64,000 bases of DNA from assembly GCF_029227915.1 (NCBI RefSeq), contig NC_079884.1, positions 30,320,001 through 30,384,000 of the forward strand, written 5' to 3'. Of this stretch, positions 12,583 to 25,800 are shown piece by piece (position 1 is the stretch's first letter; the number at the start of each line of letters is the position of its first letter). This DNA is from Hydractinia symbiolongicarpus. Lineage: Eukaryota; Cnidaria; Hydrozoa; Anthoathecata; Hydractiniidae. The translations under genes and the position numbers were made by a program. The notes under the pieces were generated by a model. That model worked only from the letters and a program-made list of their open reading frames with translations, ran no database searches and was not told the DNA's origin.

Positions 12583-13191
12583 GTCCCATCAAATATGAAA
12601 ACATTTTTGAAAACTACAAGTCTCATGCGTTTTAGTGGTGAAAAAATAGTTTAAAAAATCGTTCGGGAAATGAGTTTACTCGCTCGGTACTTTCTTTGTA
12701 TACTTTTGACTATACGGGCCGATTCCGGGATTTACGGGAAATCGCGGGTTTTCGTTTGCCAGCAATTAATTTTCTTTTATTCAGCGTCCCATCAAAAATG
12801 AAAACATTTTTGAAAACTACAAGTCTCATGCGTTTTAGTGGTGAAAAAATAATTTAAAAAATCGTTCGGGAAATGAGTTTACTCCCTGGGTACTTTCTTT
12901 GTATACGTTTGACTATACGGGCCAAGTCCGGGATTTACGGGAAATCCCGGGTTTTCGTTTGCCGGCGATTAAACTTCTTTTATTCAGCGTCTCATCAAAA
13001 ATGAAAACAATTTTGAAAACTACAAGTCTCATGCGTTTTAGTGGTAAAAAAATAATTTAAAAAATCGTTCTGGAAATGAGTTTACTCACAGGGTACTTTC
13101 TTTGTATACATTCGACTATACGGGCCAAGCCCGGGATTTACGGAAAATCGCGGGTTTTCGTTTGCCGGCGATTAAACCTCTTTCATTAAGC
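12583..13191 (+). repeat. Marker trimer cassette, copy 3
   Basis: Exactly 609 bp, 1827 bp after copy 2, with the same first monomer (CAAATATG, CTCGCTCGG). The perfect inverted repeat is at 12928-12950, here preceded by GGGCCAAGTCC instead of GGGCCGAGTCC. Confidence 0.88.
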
Positions 13192-13459
13192 GTCTCATCA
13201 AAAATGAAAACATTTTTAAAAACTACAAGTCTCATGCGTTTTTGTGGTGAAAAAATAATTTAAAAAATCGTTCGGGAAATGAGTTTACTCCATGGGTACT
13301 TTCTTTGTATACTTTTGACTATACGCACCAAGTCCGGGATTTACGGGAAATCGCGGGTTTTCGTTTGCCAGCGATTAAACTTCTTTTATTCAGCGTCCCA
13401 TCAAAAATGAAAACATTTTTGAAAACTACAAGTCTCATGCGTTTTAGTGGTGAAAAAAT

Positions 13460-15890
13460 AATTTAAAAAATCGTTCGGGAAATCAGTTAACTCCCTGGGT
13501 ACTTTCTTTGTGTACTTTTGACTATACGGGCCGAGTCCGGGATTTACGGGAAATCGCGGGTTTTCGTTTGCGAGCGATTAAACTTCTTTTATTTAGCGTC
13601 CCATCAAAAATAAATACAATTTTGAAAACTACAAGTCTCATGCGTTTTAGTGGTAAAAAAATAATTTAAAAAATCGTTCTGGAAATGAGTTTACTCACAG
13701 GGTACTTTCTTTGTATACAATCGACTATACGGGCCAAGCCCGGGATTTACGGGAAATCGCGGGTTTTCGTTTGCCGGCGATTAAACCTCTTTCATTAAGC
13801 GTCTCATCAAAAATGAAAACATTTTTGAAAACTACAAGTCTCATGCGTTTTAGTGGTAAAAAAATAATTTAAAAAATCGTTCTGGAAATGAGTTTACTCA
13901 CAAGGTACTTTCTTTGTATACAATCGACTATACGGGCCAAGCCCGGGATTTACGGGAAATCGCGGGTTTTCGTTTGCCAGCGATTAAACTTCTTTTATTC
14001 AGCGTCCCATCAAAAATGAAAACATTTTTAAAAACTACAAGTCTCATGCGTTTTAGTGGTGAAAAAATAATTTAAAAAATCGTTCGGGAAATCAGTTTAC
14101 TCCCTGGGTACTTTCTTTGTATACTTTTGACTATACGGGCCGAGTCCGGGATTTACGGGAAATCGCGGGTTTTCGTTTGCGAGCGATTAAACTTCTTTTA
14201 TTTAGCGTCCCATCAAAAATAAAAACATTTTTGAAAACTACAAGTCTCATGCGTTTTAGTGGTGAAAAAATAATTTAAAAAATCGTTCGGGAAATGAGTT
14301 TACTCCCTGGGTACTTTTTTTGTATACTTTTGACTATACGGGCCGAGTCCGGGATTTAAGGGAAATCGCGGGTTTTCGATTGCCAGCGATTAAACGTCTT
14401 TTATTCAGCGTCCCATCAAAAATGAAAACATTTTTGAAAACTACAAACCTCATGCGTTTTAGTGGTGAAAAAAAAATTTAAAAAATCGTTCGAGAAATGA
14501 GTTTACTCCCTGGGTACTTTTTTTGTATACTTTTGACTATACGGGCCAAGCCCGGGATTTACGGGAAATCGCGGGTTTTCGTTTGCCGGCGATTAAACCA
14601 CTTTCATTAAGCGTCTCATCAAAAATGAAAACATTTCTGAAAACTACAAGTCTCATGCGTTTTAGTGGTGAAAAAATAATTTAAAAAATCGTTCGGGAAA
14701 TCAGTTAACTCCCTGGGTACTTTCTTTGTGTACTTTTGACTATACGGGCCGAGTCCGGGATTTACGGGAAATCGCGGGTTTTCGTTTGCGAGCGATTAAA
14801 CTTCTTTTATTTAGCGTCCCATCAAAAATAAATACAATTTTGAAAACTACAAGTCTCATGCGTTTTAGTGGTAAAAAAATAATTTAAAAAATCGTTCTGG
14901 AAATGAGTTTACTCACAGGGTACTTTCTTTGTATACAATCGACTATACGGGCCAAGCCCGGGATTTACGGGAAATCGCGGGTTTTCGTTTGCCGGCGATT
15001 AAACCTCTTTCATTAAGCGTCTCATCAAAAATGAAAACATTTTTGAAAACTACAAGTCTCATGCGTTTTAGTGGTAAAAAAATAATTTAAAAAATCGTTC
15101 TGGAAATGAGTTTACTCACAAGGTACTTTCTTTGTATACAATCGACTATACGGGCCAAGCCCGGGATTTACGGGAAATCGCGGGTTTTCGTTTGCCAGCG
15201 ATTAAACTTCTTTTATTCAGCGTCCCATCAAAAATGAAAACATTTTTAAAAACTACAAGTCTCATGCGTTTTAGTGGTGAAAAAATAATTTAAAAAATCG
15301 TTCGGGAAATCAGTTTACTCCCTGGGTACTTTCTTTGTATACTTTTGACTATACGGGCCGAGTCCGGGATTTACGGGAAATCGCGGGTTTTCGTTTGCGA
15401 GCGATTAAACTTCTTTTATTTAGCGTCCCATCAAAAATAAAAACATTTTTGAAAACTACAAGTCTCATGCGTTTTAGTGGTGAAAAAATAATTTAAAAAA
15501 TCGTTCGGGAAATGAGTTTACTCCCTGGGTACTTTTTTTGTATACTTTTGACTATACGGGCCGAGTCCGGGATTTAAGGGAAATCGCGGGTTTTCGATTG
15601 CCAGCGATTAAACTTCTTTTATTCAGCGTCCCATCAAAAATGAAAACATTTTTGAAAACTACAAACCTCATGCGTTTTAGTGGTGAAAAAAAAATTTAAA
15701 AAATCGTTCGAGAAATGAGTTTACTCCCTGGGTACTTTTTTTGTATACTTTTGACTATACGGGCCAAGCCCGGGATTTACGGGAAATCGCGGGTTTTCGT
15801 TTGCCGGCGATTAAACCACTTTCATTAAGCGTCTCATCAAAAATGAAAACATTTCTGAAAACTACAAGTCTCATGCGTTTTAGTGGTGAA
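13460..15890 (+). repeat. HOR: 6-mer (1218 bp) tandem duplication
   Basis: GGGAAATCAGTTAACTCCC with TTTGTGTAC occurs near 13480 and again 1218 bp later near 14700. CATTTCTGAAAAC at the end of the unit occurs near 14632 and 15850. The two copies are nearly identical; one visible difference is AAACGTCTT near 14394 against AAACTTCTT in the partner. The junction lies between 14638 and 14677, the only stretch where the two parents cannot be told apart. Confidence 0.88.
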
Positions 15891-17807
15891 AAAATTATTT
15901 AAAAAATCGTTCGGGAAAGGAGTTTACTCCCTGGGTACTTTCTTTGTATAATTTTGACTATGCCGGCCGAGTCCGGGATTTACGGGAAATCGCGGGTTTT
16001 CGTTTGCCGGCGATTAAACTTCTTTTATTTAGCGTCTCATCAAAAATGAAAACATTTTTGAAAACTACAAGTCTCATGCGTTTTAGTGGTGAAAAGATAA
16101 TTTAAAAAATCGTTCTGGAAATGAGTTTACTCACAGGGTACTTTCTTTGTATACATTCGACTATACGGGACAAGCCCGGGATTTACGGGAAATCGCGGGT
16201 TTTCGTTTGCCGGCGATTAAACCTCTTTCATTATGCGTCTCATTAAAAGTGAAAACATTTTTGAAAACTACAAGTCTCATGCGTCTTAGTGGTGAAAAAT
16301 AAATTTAAAAAATTGTTTGGGAAATGAGTTTACTCCCTGGGTACTTTTTTTGTATACTTTTGACTATACGGGCCGAGTCCGGGATTTACGGGAAATCGCG
16401 GGTTTTCGTTTGCCGGCGATTAAACCTCTTTCATTAAGCGTCTCATCAAAAATGAAAACATTTTTGAAAACTACAAGTCTCATGCGTTTTAGTGGTGAGA
16501 AAATAATTTAAAAAATCGTTTGGGAAATGAGTTTACGCCCTGGGTACTTTCTTTGTATACTTTTGACTATACGGGCCGAGTCCGGGATTTACGGGAAATC
16601 GCGGGTTTTCGTTTGCGAGCGATTAAACTTCTTTTATTTAGCGTCCCATCAAAATAAAAACAATTTTGAGAACTACAAGTCTCATGCGTTTTAGTGGTAA
16701 AAAAATAATTTAAAAAATCGTTCTGGAAATGAGTTTACTCACAGGGTACTTTCTTTGTATACAATCGACTATACGGGCCAAGCCCGGGATTTACGGGAAA
16801 TCGCGGGTTTTCGTTTGCCAGCGATTAAACCTCTTTCATTAAGCGTCTCATCAAAAATGAAAACATTTTTGAAAACTACAAGTCTCATGCGTTTTAGTGG
16901 TAAAAAAATAATTTAAAAAATCGTTCTGGAAATGAGTTTACTCACAGGGTACTTTCTTTGTATACAATCGACTATACGGGCCAAGCCCGGGATTTACGGG
17001 AAATCGCGGGTTTTCGTTTGCCAGCGATTAAACTTCTTTTATTCAGCGTCCCATCAAAAATGAAAACATTTTTAAAAACTACAAGTCTTATGCGTTTTAG
17101 TGGTGAAAAAATAATTTAAAAAATCGTTCGGGAATAGAGTTTACTCCCTGGGTACTTTTTTTGTATACTTTTGACTATACGGGCCGAGTCCGGGATTTAA
17201 GGGAAATCGCGGGTTTTCGATTGCCAGCGATTAAACTTCTTTTATTCAGCGTCCCATCAAAAAAGAAAACATTTTTGAAAACTACAAACCTCATGCGTTT
17301 TAGTGGTGAAAAAAAATTTCAAAAAATCGTTCGAGAAATGAGTTTACTCCCTGGGTACTTTTTTTGTATTCTTTTGACTATACGGGCCAAGCCCGGGATT
17401 TACGGGAAATCGCGGGTTTTCGTTTGCCGGCGATTAAACCACTTTCATTAAGCGTCTCATCAGAAATGAAAACATTTCTGAAAACTACAAGTCTCATGCG
17501 TTTTAGTGGTGAAAAAATTATTTAAAAAATCGTTCGGGAAATGAGTTTACTCCCTGGGTACTTTCTTTGTATACTTTTGACTATGCCGGCCGAGTCCGGG
17601 ATTTACGGGAAATCGCGGGTTTTCGTTCGCCGGCGATTAAACTTCTTTTATTTAGCGTCTCATCAAAAATGAAAACATTTTTGAAAACTACAAGTCTCAT
17701 GCGTTTTAGTGGTGAAAAGATAATTTAAAAAATCGTTTTGGAAATGAGTTTACTCACAGGGTACTTTCTTTGTATACATTCGACTATACGGGACAAGCCC
17801 GGGATTT
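15891..17807 (+). repeat. Satellite monomers, mixed variants
   Basis: About nine to ten monomers. The CTATGCCGGCCGAG monomer occurs near 15958 and again 1623 bp later near 17581, suggesting a partial 8-mer HOR. The first of these also has CGGGAAAGGAG and TTTGTATAATTTTG. A mosaic near 16670 has AATTTTGAGAAC. No gene is visible. Confidence 0.75.
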
Positions 17808-20800
17808 ACGGGAAATCGCGGGTTTTCGTTTGCCGGCGATTAAACCTCTTTCATTATGCGTCTCATTAAAAGTGAAAACATTTTTGAAAACTACAAGTCT
17901 CATGCGTCTTAGTGGTGAAAAAATAATTTAAAAAATTGTTCGGGAAATGAGTTTACTCCCTGGGTACTTTTTTTGTATACTTTTGACTATACGGGCCGAG
18001 TCCGGGATTTAAGGGAAATCGCGGGTTTTCGATTGCCAGCGATTAAACTTCTTTTATTCAGCGTCCCATCAAAAATGAAAACATTTTTGAAAACTACAAA
18101 CCTCATGCGTTTTAGTGGTGAAAAAATAATTTAAAAAATCGTTCGAGAAATGAGTTTACTCCCTGGGTACTTTTTTTGTATACTTTTGACTATACGGGCC
18201 AAGCCCGGGATTTACGGGAAATCGCGGGTTTTCGTTTGCCGGCGATTAAACCTCTTTCATTAGGCGTCTCATTAAAAATGAAAACATTTTTGAAAACTAC
18301 AAATCTCATGCGTTTTAGTGGTGAAAAAATAATTTAAAAAATCGTTCGGTAAATGAGTTTACTTCCTAGGTACTTTCTTTGTATACATTCGACTATACGG
18401 GCCAAGCCCGGGATTTACGGGAAATCGCGGGATTTCGTTTGCCGGCGATTAAACCACTTTCATTAAGCGTCTCATCAAAAATGAAAACATTTCTGAAAAC
18501 TACAAGTCTCATGCGTTTTAGTGGTGAAAAAATTATTTAAAAAATCGATCGGGAAATGAGTTTACTCCCTGGGTACTTTCTTTGTATACTTTTGACAAAG
18601 CCGGCTGAGTCCGGGATTTACGGGAAATCGCGGGTTTTCGTTTGCCGGCGATTAAACTTCTTTTATTAGGCGTCTCATCAAAAATGAAAACATTTTTGAA
18701 AACTACAAGTCTCATGCGTTTTAGTGGTGAAAAGATAATTTAAAAAATCGTTCTGGAAATGAGTTTACTCACAGGGTACTTTCTTTGTATACATTCGCCT
18801 ATACGGGACAAGCCCGGGATTTACGGGAAATCGCGGGTTTTCGTTTGCCGGCGATTAAACCTCTTTCATTATGCGTCTCATTAAAAGTGTGAACATTTTT
18901 GAAAACTACAAGTCTCATGCGTTTTAGTGGTGAAAAAATAATTTAAAAAATCCTACGGGAAATGAGTTACTCCCTGGGTACTTGCTTTGTATACATTCGA
19001 CTATACGGGCCCAGCCCGGGATTTACGGGAAATCGCGGGATTTCGTTTGCCAGCGATTAAACCTCTTTCATTATGCGTCTCATTAAAAGTGAAAACATTT
19101 TTGAAAACTACAAGTCTCATGCGTTTTAGTGGTGAACAAATAATTTAAAAAATCGTTCGGGAAATCAGTTAACTCCCTGGGTACTTTCTTTGTATACATT
19201 TGACTATACGGGCCGAGTCCGGGATTTACGGGAAATCGCGGGTTTTCGTTTGCGAGCGATTAAACTTTTTTTATTTAGCGTCCCATAAAGAATAAAAACA
19301 TTTTTGAAAACTACAAGTCTCATGCGTTTTAGTGGTGAAAAAATAATTTAAAAAATCGTTCTGGAAATGAGTTTACTCACAGGGTACTTTCTTTGTATAC
19401 ATTCGACTATACGGGCCAAGCCCGGGATTTACGGGAAATCGCGGGTTTTCATTTGCCGGCGATTAAACTTCTTTTATTAGGCGTCTCATCAAAAATGAAA
19501 ACATTTTTGAAAACTACAAGTCTCATGCGTTTTAGTGGTGAAAAGATAATTTAAAAAATCGTTCTGGAAATGAGTTTACTCACAGGGTACTTTCTTTGTA
19601 TACATTCGCCTATACGGGACAAGCCCGGGATTTACGGGAAATCGCGGGTTTTCGTTTGCCGGCGATTAAACCTCTTTCATTATGCGTCTCATTAAAAGTG
19701 TGAACATTTTTGAAAACTACAAGTCTCATGCGTTTTAGTGGTGAAAAAATAATTTAAAAAATCCTACGGGAAATGAGTTACTCCCTGGGTACTTTCTTTG
19801 TATACATTCGACTATACGGGCCCAGCCCGGGATTTACGGGAAATCGCGGGATTTCGTTTGCCAGCGATTAAACCTCTTTCATTATGCGTCTCATTAAAAG
19901 TGAAAACATTTTTGAAAACTACAAGTCTCATGCGTTTTAGTGGTGAACAAATAATTTAAAAAATCGTTCGGGAAATCAGTTAACTCCCTGGGTACTTTCT
20001 TTGTATACATTTGACTATACGGGCCGAGTCCGGGATTTACGGGAAATCGCGGGATTTCGTTTGCCAGCGATTAAACCTCTTTCATTATGCGTCTCATTAA
20101 AAGTGAAAACATTTTTGAAAACTACAAGTCTCATGCGTTTTAGTGGTGAACAAATAATTTAAAAAATCGTTCGGGAAATCAGTTAACTCCCTGGGTACTT
20201 TCTTTGTATACATTTGACTATACGGGCCGAGTCCGGGATTTACGGGAAATCGCGGGTTTTCGTTTGCGAGCGATTAAACTTTTTTTATTTAGCGTCCCAT
20301 AAAGAATAAAAACATTTTTGAAAACTACAAGTCTCATGCGTTTTAGTGGTGAAAAAATAATTTAAAAAATCGTTCTGGAAATGAGTTTACTCACAGGGTA
20401 CTTTCTTTGTATACATTCGACTATACGGGCCAAGCCCGGGATTTACGGGAAATCGCGGGTTTTCATTTGCCGGCGATTAAACTTCTTTTATTAGGCGTCT
20501 CATCAAAAATGAAAACATTTTTGAAAACTACAAGTCTCATGCGTTTTAGTGGTGAAAAGATAATTTAAAAAATCGTTCTGGAAATGAGTTTACTCACAGG
20601 GTACTTTCTTTGTATACATTCGCCTATACGGGACAAGCCCGGGATTTACGGGAAATCGCGGGTTTTCGTTTGCCGGCGATTAAACCTCTTTCATTATGCG
20701 TCTCATTAAAAGTGTGAACATTTTTGAAAACTACAAGTCTCATGCGTTTTAGTGGTGAAAAAATAATTTAAAAAATCCTACGGGAAATGAGTTACTCCCT

Positions 20801-22890
20801 GGGTACTTTCTTTGTATACATTCGACTATACGGGCCCAGCCCGGGATTTACGGGAAATCGCGGGATTTCGTTTGCCAGCGATTAAACCTCTTTCATTATG
20901 CGTCTCATTAAAAGTGAAAACATTTTTGAAAACTACAAGTCTCATGCGTTTTAGTGGTGAACAAATAATTTAAAAAATCGTTCGGGAAATCAGTTAACTC
21001 CCTGGGTACTTTCTTTGTATACATTTGACTATACGGGCCGAGTCCGGGATTTACGGGAAATCGCGGGTTTTCGTTTGCGAGCGATTAAACTTTTTTTATT
21101 TAGCGTCCCATAAAGAATAAAAACATTTTTGAAAACTACAAGTCTCATGCGTTTTAGTGGTGAAAAAATAATTTAAAAAATCGTTCGGGAAATCAGTTTA
21201 CTCCCTGGGTACTTTCTTTGTATACTTTTGACTATACGGGCCGAGTCCGGGATTTACGGGAAATCGCGGGTTTTCGTTTGCGAGCGATTAAACTTCTTTT
21301 ATTTAGCGTCCCATCAAAAATAAAAACATTTTTGAAAACTACAAGTCTCATGCGTTTTAGTGGTAAAAAAATAATTTAAAAAATCGTTCTGGAAATGAGT
21401 TTACTCACAGGGTACTTTCTTTGTATACATTCGACTATACGGGCCAAGCCCGGGATTTACGGGAAATCGCGGGTTTTCATTTGCCGGCGATTAAACCTCT
21501 TTCATTAAGCGTCTCATCAAAAATGAAAACATTTTTGAAAACTACAAGTCTCATGCGTTTTAGTGGTGAAAAAATAATTTAAAAAATCGTTTGGAAAATG
21601 AGTTTACCCCCTGGGTACTTTCTTTGTATACTTTTGACTATACGCACCGAGTCCGGGATTTACGGGAAATCGCGGGTTTTCGTTTGCCAGCGATTAAACT
21701 TCTTTTATTCAGCGTCCCATCAAAAATGAAAACATTTTTGAAAACTGCAAGTCTCATGCGTTTTAGTGGTGAAAAAATAATTTAAAAAATCGTTCGGGAA
21801 ATCAGTTTACTCCCTGGGTACTTTCTTTGTACACTTTTGACTATACGGGCCGAGTCCTGGATTTACGGGAAATCGCGGGTTTTCGTTTGCGAGCGATTAA
21901 ACTTCTTTTATTTAGCGTCCCATCAAAAATAAAAACATTTTTGAAAACTACAAGTCTCATGCGTTTTAGTGGTAAAAAAATAATTTAAAAAATCGTTCTG
22001 GAAATGAGTTTACTCACAGGGTACTTTCTTTGTATACATTCGACTATACCGGCCAAGCCCGGGATTTACGGGAAATCGCGGGTTTTCCTTTGCCGGCGAT
22101 TAAACCACTTTCATTAAGCGTCTCATCAAAAATGAAAACATTTCTGAAAACTACAAGTCTCATGCGTTTTAGTGGTGAAAAAATTATTTAAAAAATCGTT
22201 CGGGAAATGTGTTTACTCCCTGGGTACTTTCTTTGTATACATTCGACTATACGGGCCCAGCCCGGGATTTACGGGAAGTCGCGGGATTTCGTTTGCCGGC
22301 GATTAAACCACTTTCATTAGCGTCTCATCAAATATGAAATTATTTTTGAAAACTACAAGTCTCATGCGTTTTAGTGGTGAAAAAATAATTTAAAAAATCG
22401 TTCGGAAAATGAGTTTACTCCCTGGGTACTTTCCTTGTATACTTTTGACTGCACGCACCGAGTCCTGGATTTACGGGAAATCGCAGGTTTTTGTTTGCCA
22501 GCGATTAAACTTCTTTTATTCAGCGTCCCATCAAAAATTAAAACAATTTTGAAAACTACAAGTCTTATGCGTTTTAGTGGTGAAAAAATAATTTAAAAAA
22601 TCGTTCTGGAAATGAGTTTACTCACAGGGTACTTTCTTTGTATACATTCGACTATACGGGACAAGCCCGGGATTTACGGGAAATCGCGGGTTTTCGTTTG
22701 CCGGCGATTAAACCTCTTTCATTATGCGTCTCATTAAAAGTGAAAACATTTTTGAAAACTACAAGTCTCATGCGTTTTAGTGGTGAACAAAATAATTGAA
22801 AAAATCGTTCGGGAAATCAGTTAACTCCCTGGGTACTTTCTTTGTATACATATGACTATACGGGCCGAGTCCGGGATTTACGGGAAATCG
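17808..22890 (+). repeat. 25-monomer block, copy 1 (about 5.07 kb)
   Basis: This block and the next are a direct duplication. At offset 5072 bp, 17.8-20.05 kb matches 22.9-25.1 kb including rare features: GCGTCTTAGTGG (17905 and 22977), TTTTGACAAAGCCGGCTGAG near 18590 and 23662, and GGTACTTGCTTTG near 18979 and 24051. From about 21.09 kb on, the match continues at offset 4058 bp, because this copy has five extra monomers (1014 bp). Inside it the CTTTTTTTATTTAGC monomer recurs at 19265, 20279 and 21090, which records an internal 5-mer and 4-mer duplication. Confidence 0.9.
22322..22727 (+). repeat. Variant dimer with CAAATATGAAAT and GCAGGTTTTTG
   Basis: A two-monomer cassette. It follows a monomer whose tail lost one base (TTCATTAGCG instead of TTCATTAAGCG). 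The first monomer has CAAATATGAAATTATTTTTG, CTTTCCTTGTATAC, GACTGCACGCACC and AAATCGCAGGTTTTTG; the next begins AAAATTAAAACAATTTTG and has AAGTCTTATGCG. Equivalent dimers start at 26380, 28003, 29017 and 33885, with partial or recombined relatives near 32.5, 56.8 and 59.1 kb. Confidence 0.82.
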
Positions 22891-25800
22891 CGGGTTTTCG
22901 TTTGCCGGCGATTAAACCTCTTTCATTATGCGTCTCATTAAAAGTGAAAACATTTTTGAAAACTACAAGTCTCATGCGTCTTAGTGGTGAAAAAATAATT
23001 TAAAAAATTGTTCGGGAAATGAGTTTACTCCCTGGGTACTTTTTTTGTATACTTTTGACTATACGGGCCGAGTCCGGGATTTAAGGGAAATCGCGGGTTT
23101 TCGATTGCCAGCGATTAAACTTCTTTTATTCAGCGTCCCATCAAAAATGAAAACATTTTTGAAAACTACAAACCTCATGCGTTTTAGTGGTGAAAAAATA
23201 ATTTAAAAAATCGTTCGAGAAATGAGTTTACTCCCTGGGTACTTTTTTTGTATACTTTTGACTATACGGGCCAAGCCCGGGATTTACGGGAAATCGCGGG
23301 TTTTCGTTTGCCGGCGATTAAACCTCTTTCATTAGGCGTCTCATTAAAAATGAAAACATTTTTGAAAACTACAAATCTCATGCGTTTTAGTGGTGAAAAA
23401 ATAATTTAAAAAATCGTTCGGTAAATGAGTTTACTTCCTAGGTACTTTCTTTGTATACATTCGACTATACGGGCCAAGCCCGGGATTTACGGGAAATCGC
23501 GGGTTTTCGTTTGCCGGCGATTAAACCACTTTCATTAAGCGTCTCATCAAAAATGAAAACATTTCTGAAAACTACAAGTCTCATGCGTTTTAGTGGTGAA
23601 AAAATTATTTAAAAAATCGATCGGGAAATGAGTTTACTCCCTGGGTACTTTCTTTGTATACTTTTGACAAAGCCGGCTGAGTCCGGGATTTACGGGAAAT
23701 CGCGGGTTTTCGTTTGCCGGCGATTAAACTTCTTTTATTAGGCGTCTCATCAAAAATGAAAACATTTTTGAAAACTACAAGTCTCATGCGTTTTAGTGGT
23801 GAAAAGATAATTTAAAAAATCGTTCTGGAAATGAGTTTACTCACAGGGTACTTTCTTTGTATACATTCGCCTATACGGGACAAGCCCGGGATTTACGGGA
23901 AATCGCGGGTTTTCGTTTGCCGGCGATTAAACCTCTTTCATTATGCGTCTCATTAAAAGTGTGAACATTTTTGAAAACTACAAGTCTCATGCGTTTTAGT
24001 GGTGAAAAAATAATTTAAAAAATCCTACGGGAAATGAGTTACTCCCTGGGTACTTGCTTTGTATACATTCGACTATACGGGCCCAGCCCGGGATTTACGG
24101 GAAATCGCGGGATTTCGTTTGCCAGCGATTAAACCTCTTTCATTATGCGTCTCATTAAAAGTGAAAACATTTTTGAAAACTACAAGTCTCATGCGTTTTA
24201 GTGGTGAACAAATAATTTAAAAAATCGTTCGGGAAATCAGTTAACTCCCTGGGTACTTTCTTTGTATACATTTGACTATACGGGCCGAGTCCGGGATTTA
24301 CGGGAAATCGCGGGTTTTCGTTTGCGAGCGATTAAACTTTTTTTATTTAGCGTCCCATAAAGAATAAAAACATTTTTGAAAACTACAAGTCTCATGCGTT
24401 TTAGTGGTGAAAAAATAATTTAAAAAATCGTTCTGGAAATGAGTTTACTCACAGGGTACTTTCTTTGTATACATTCGACTATACGGGCCAAGCCCGGGAT
24501 TTACGGGAAATCGCGGGTTTTCATTTGCCGGCGATTAAACTTCTTTTATTAGGCGTCTCATCAAAAATGAAAACATTTTTGAAAACTACAAGTCTCATGC
24601 GTTTTAGTGGTGAAAAGATAATTTAAAAAATCGTTCTGGAAATGAGTTTACTCACAGGGTACTTTCTTTGTATACATTCGCCTATACGGGACAAGCCCGG
24701 GATTTACGGGAAATCGCGGGTTTTCGTTTGCCGGCGATTAAACCTCTTTCATTATGCGTCTCATTAAAAGTGTGAACATTTTTGAAAACTACAAGTCTCA
24801 TGCGTTTTAGTGGTGAAAAAATAATTTAAAAAATCCTACGGGAAATGAGTTACTCCCTGGGTACTTTCTTTGTATACATTCGACTATACGGGCCCAGCCC
24901 GGGATTTACGGGAAATCGCGGGATTTCGTTTGCCAGCGATTAAACCTCTTTCATTATGCGTCTCATTAAAAGTGAAAACATTTTTGAAAACTACAAGTCT
25001 CATGCGTTTTAGTGGTGAACAAATAATTTAAAAAATCGTTCGGGAAATCAGTTAACTCCCTGGGTACTTTCTTTGTATACATTTGACTATACGGGCCGAG
25101 TCCGGGATTTACGGGAAATCGCGGGTTTTCGTTTGCGAGCGATTAAACTTTTTTTATTTAGCGTCCCATAAAGAATAAAAACATTTTTGAAAACTACAAG
25201 TCTCATGCGTTTTAGTGGTGAAAAAATAATTTAAAAAATCGTTCGGGAAATCAGTTTACTCCCTGGGTACTTTCTTTGTATACTTTTGACTATACGGGCC
25301 GAGTCCGGGATTTACGGGAAATCGCGGGTTTTCGTTTGCGAGCGATTAAACTTCTTTTATTTAGCGTCCCATCAAAAATAAAAACATTTTTGAAAACTAC
25401 AAGTCTCATGCGTTTTAGTGGTAAAAAAATAATTTAAAAAATCGTTCTGGAAATGAGTTTACTCACAGGGTACTTTCTTTGTAAACATTCGACTATACGG
25501 GCCAAGCCCGGGATTTACGGGAAATCGCGGGTTTTCATTTGCCGGCGATTAAACCTCTTTCATTAAGCGTCTCATCAAAAATGAAAACATTTTTGAAAAC
25601 TACAAGTCTCATGCGTTTTAGTGGTGAAAAAATAATTTAAAAAATCGTTTGGAAAATGAGTTTACCCCCTGGGTACTTTCTTTGTATACTTTTGACTATA
25701 CGCACCGAGTCCGGGATTTACGGGAAATCGCGGGTTTTCGTTTGCCAGCGATTAAACTTCTTTTATTCAGCGTCCCATCAAAAATGAAAACATTTTTGAA

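Larger units (their letters stand above)
10361..13487 (+). repeat. HOR: 9-mer (1827 bp) duplication with marker cassette
   Basis: About 10361-11660 matches 12188-13487 at a constant offset of exactly 1827 bp (9 x 203). Shared rare features include CTCACACGG, GGGACAAGCCC, CATTATGCGTCTCATTAAAAGTG, the marker cassette (10756 and 12583) and GCGTTTTTGTGG after it. The copies part at 11661 (TTACTCACAGGG against TAACTCCCTGGG). The intervening 11661-12187 holds AAGGG/GATTGCC-type monomers. Confidence 0.87.
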
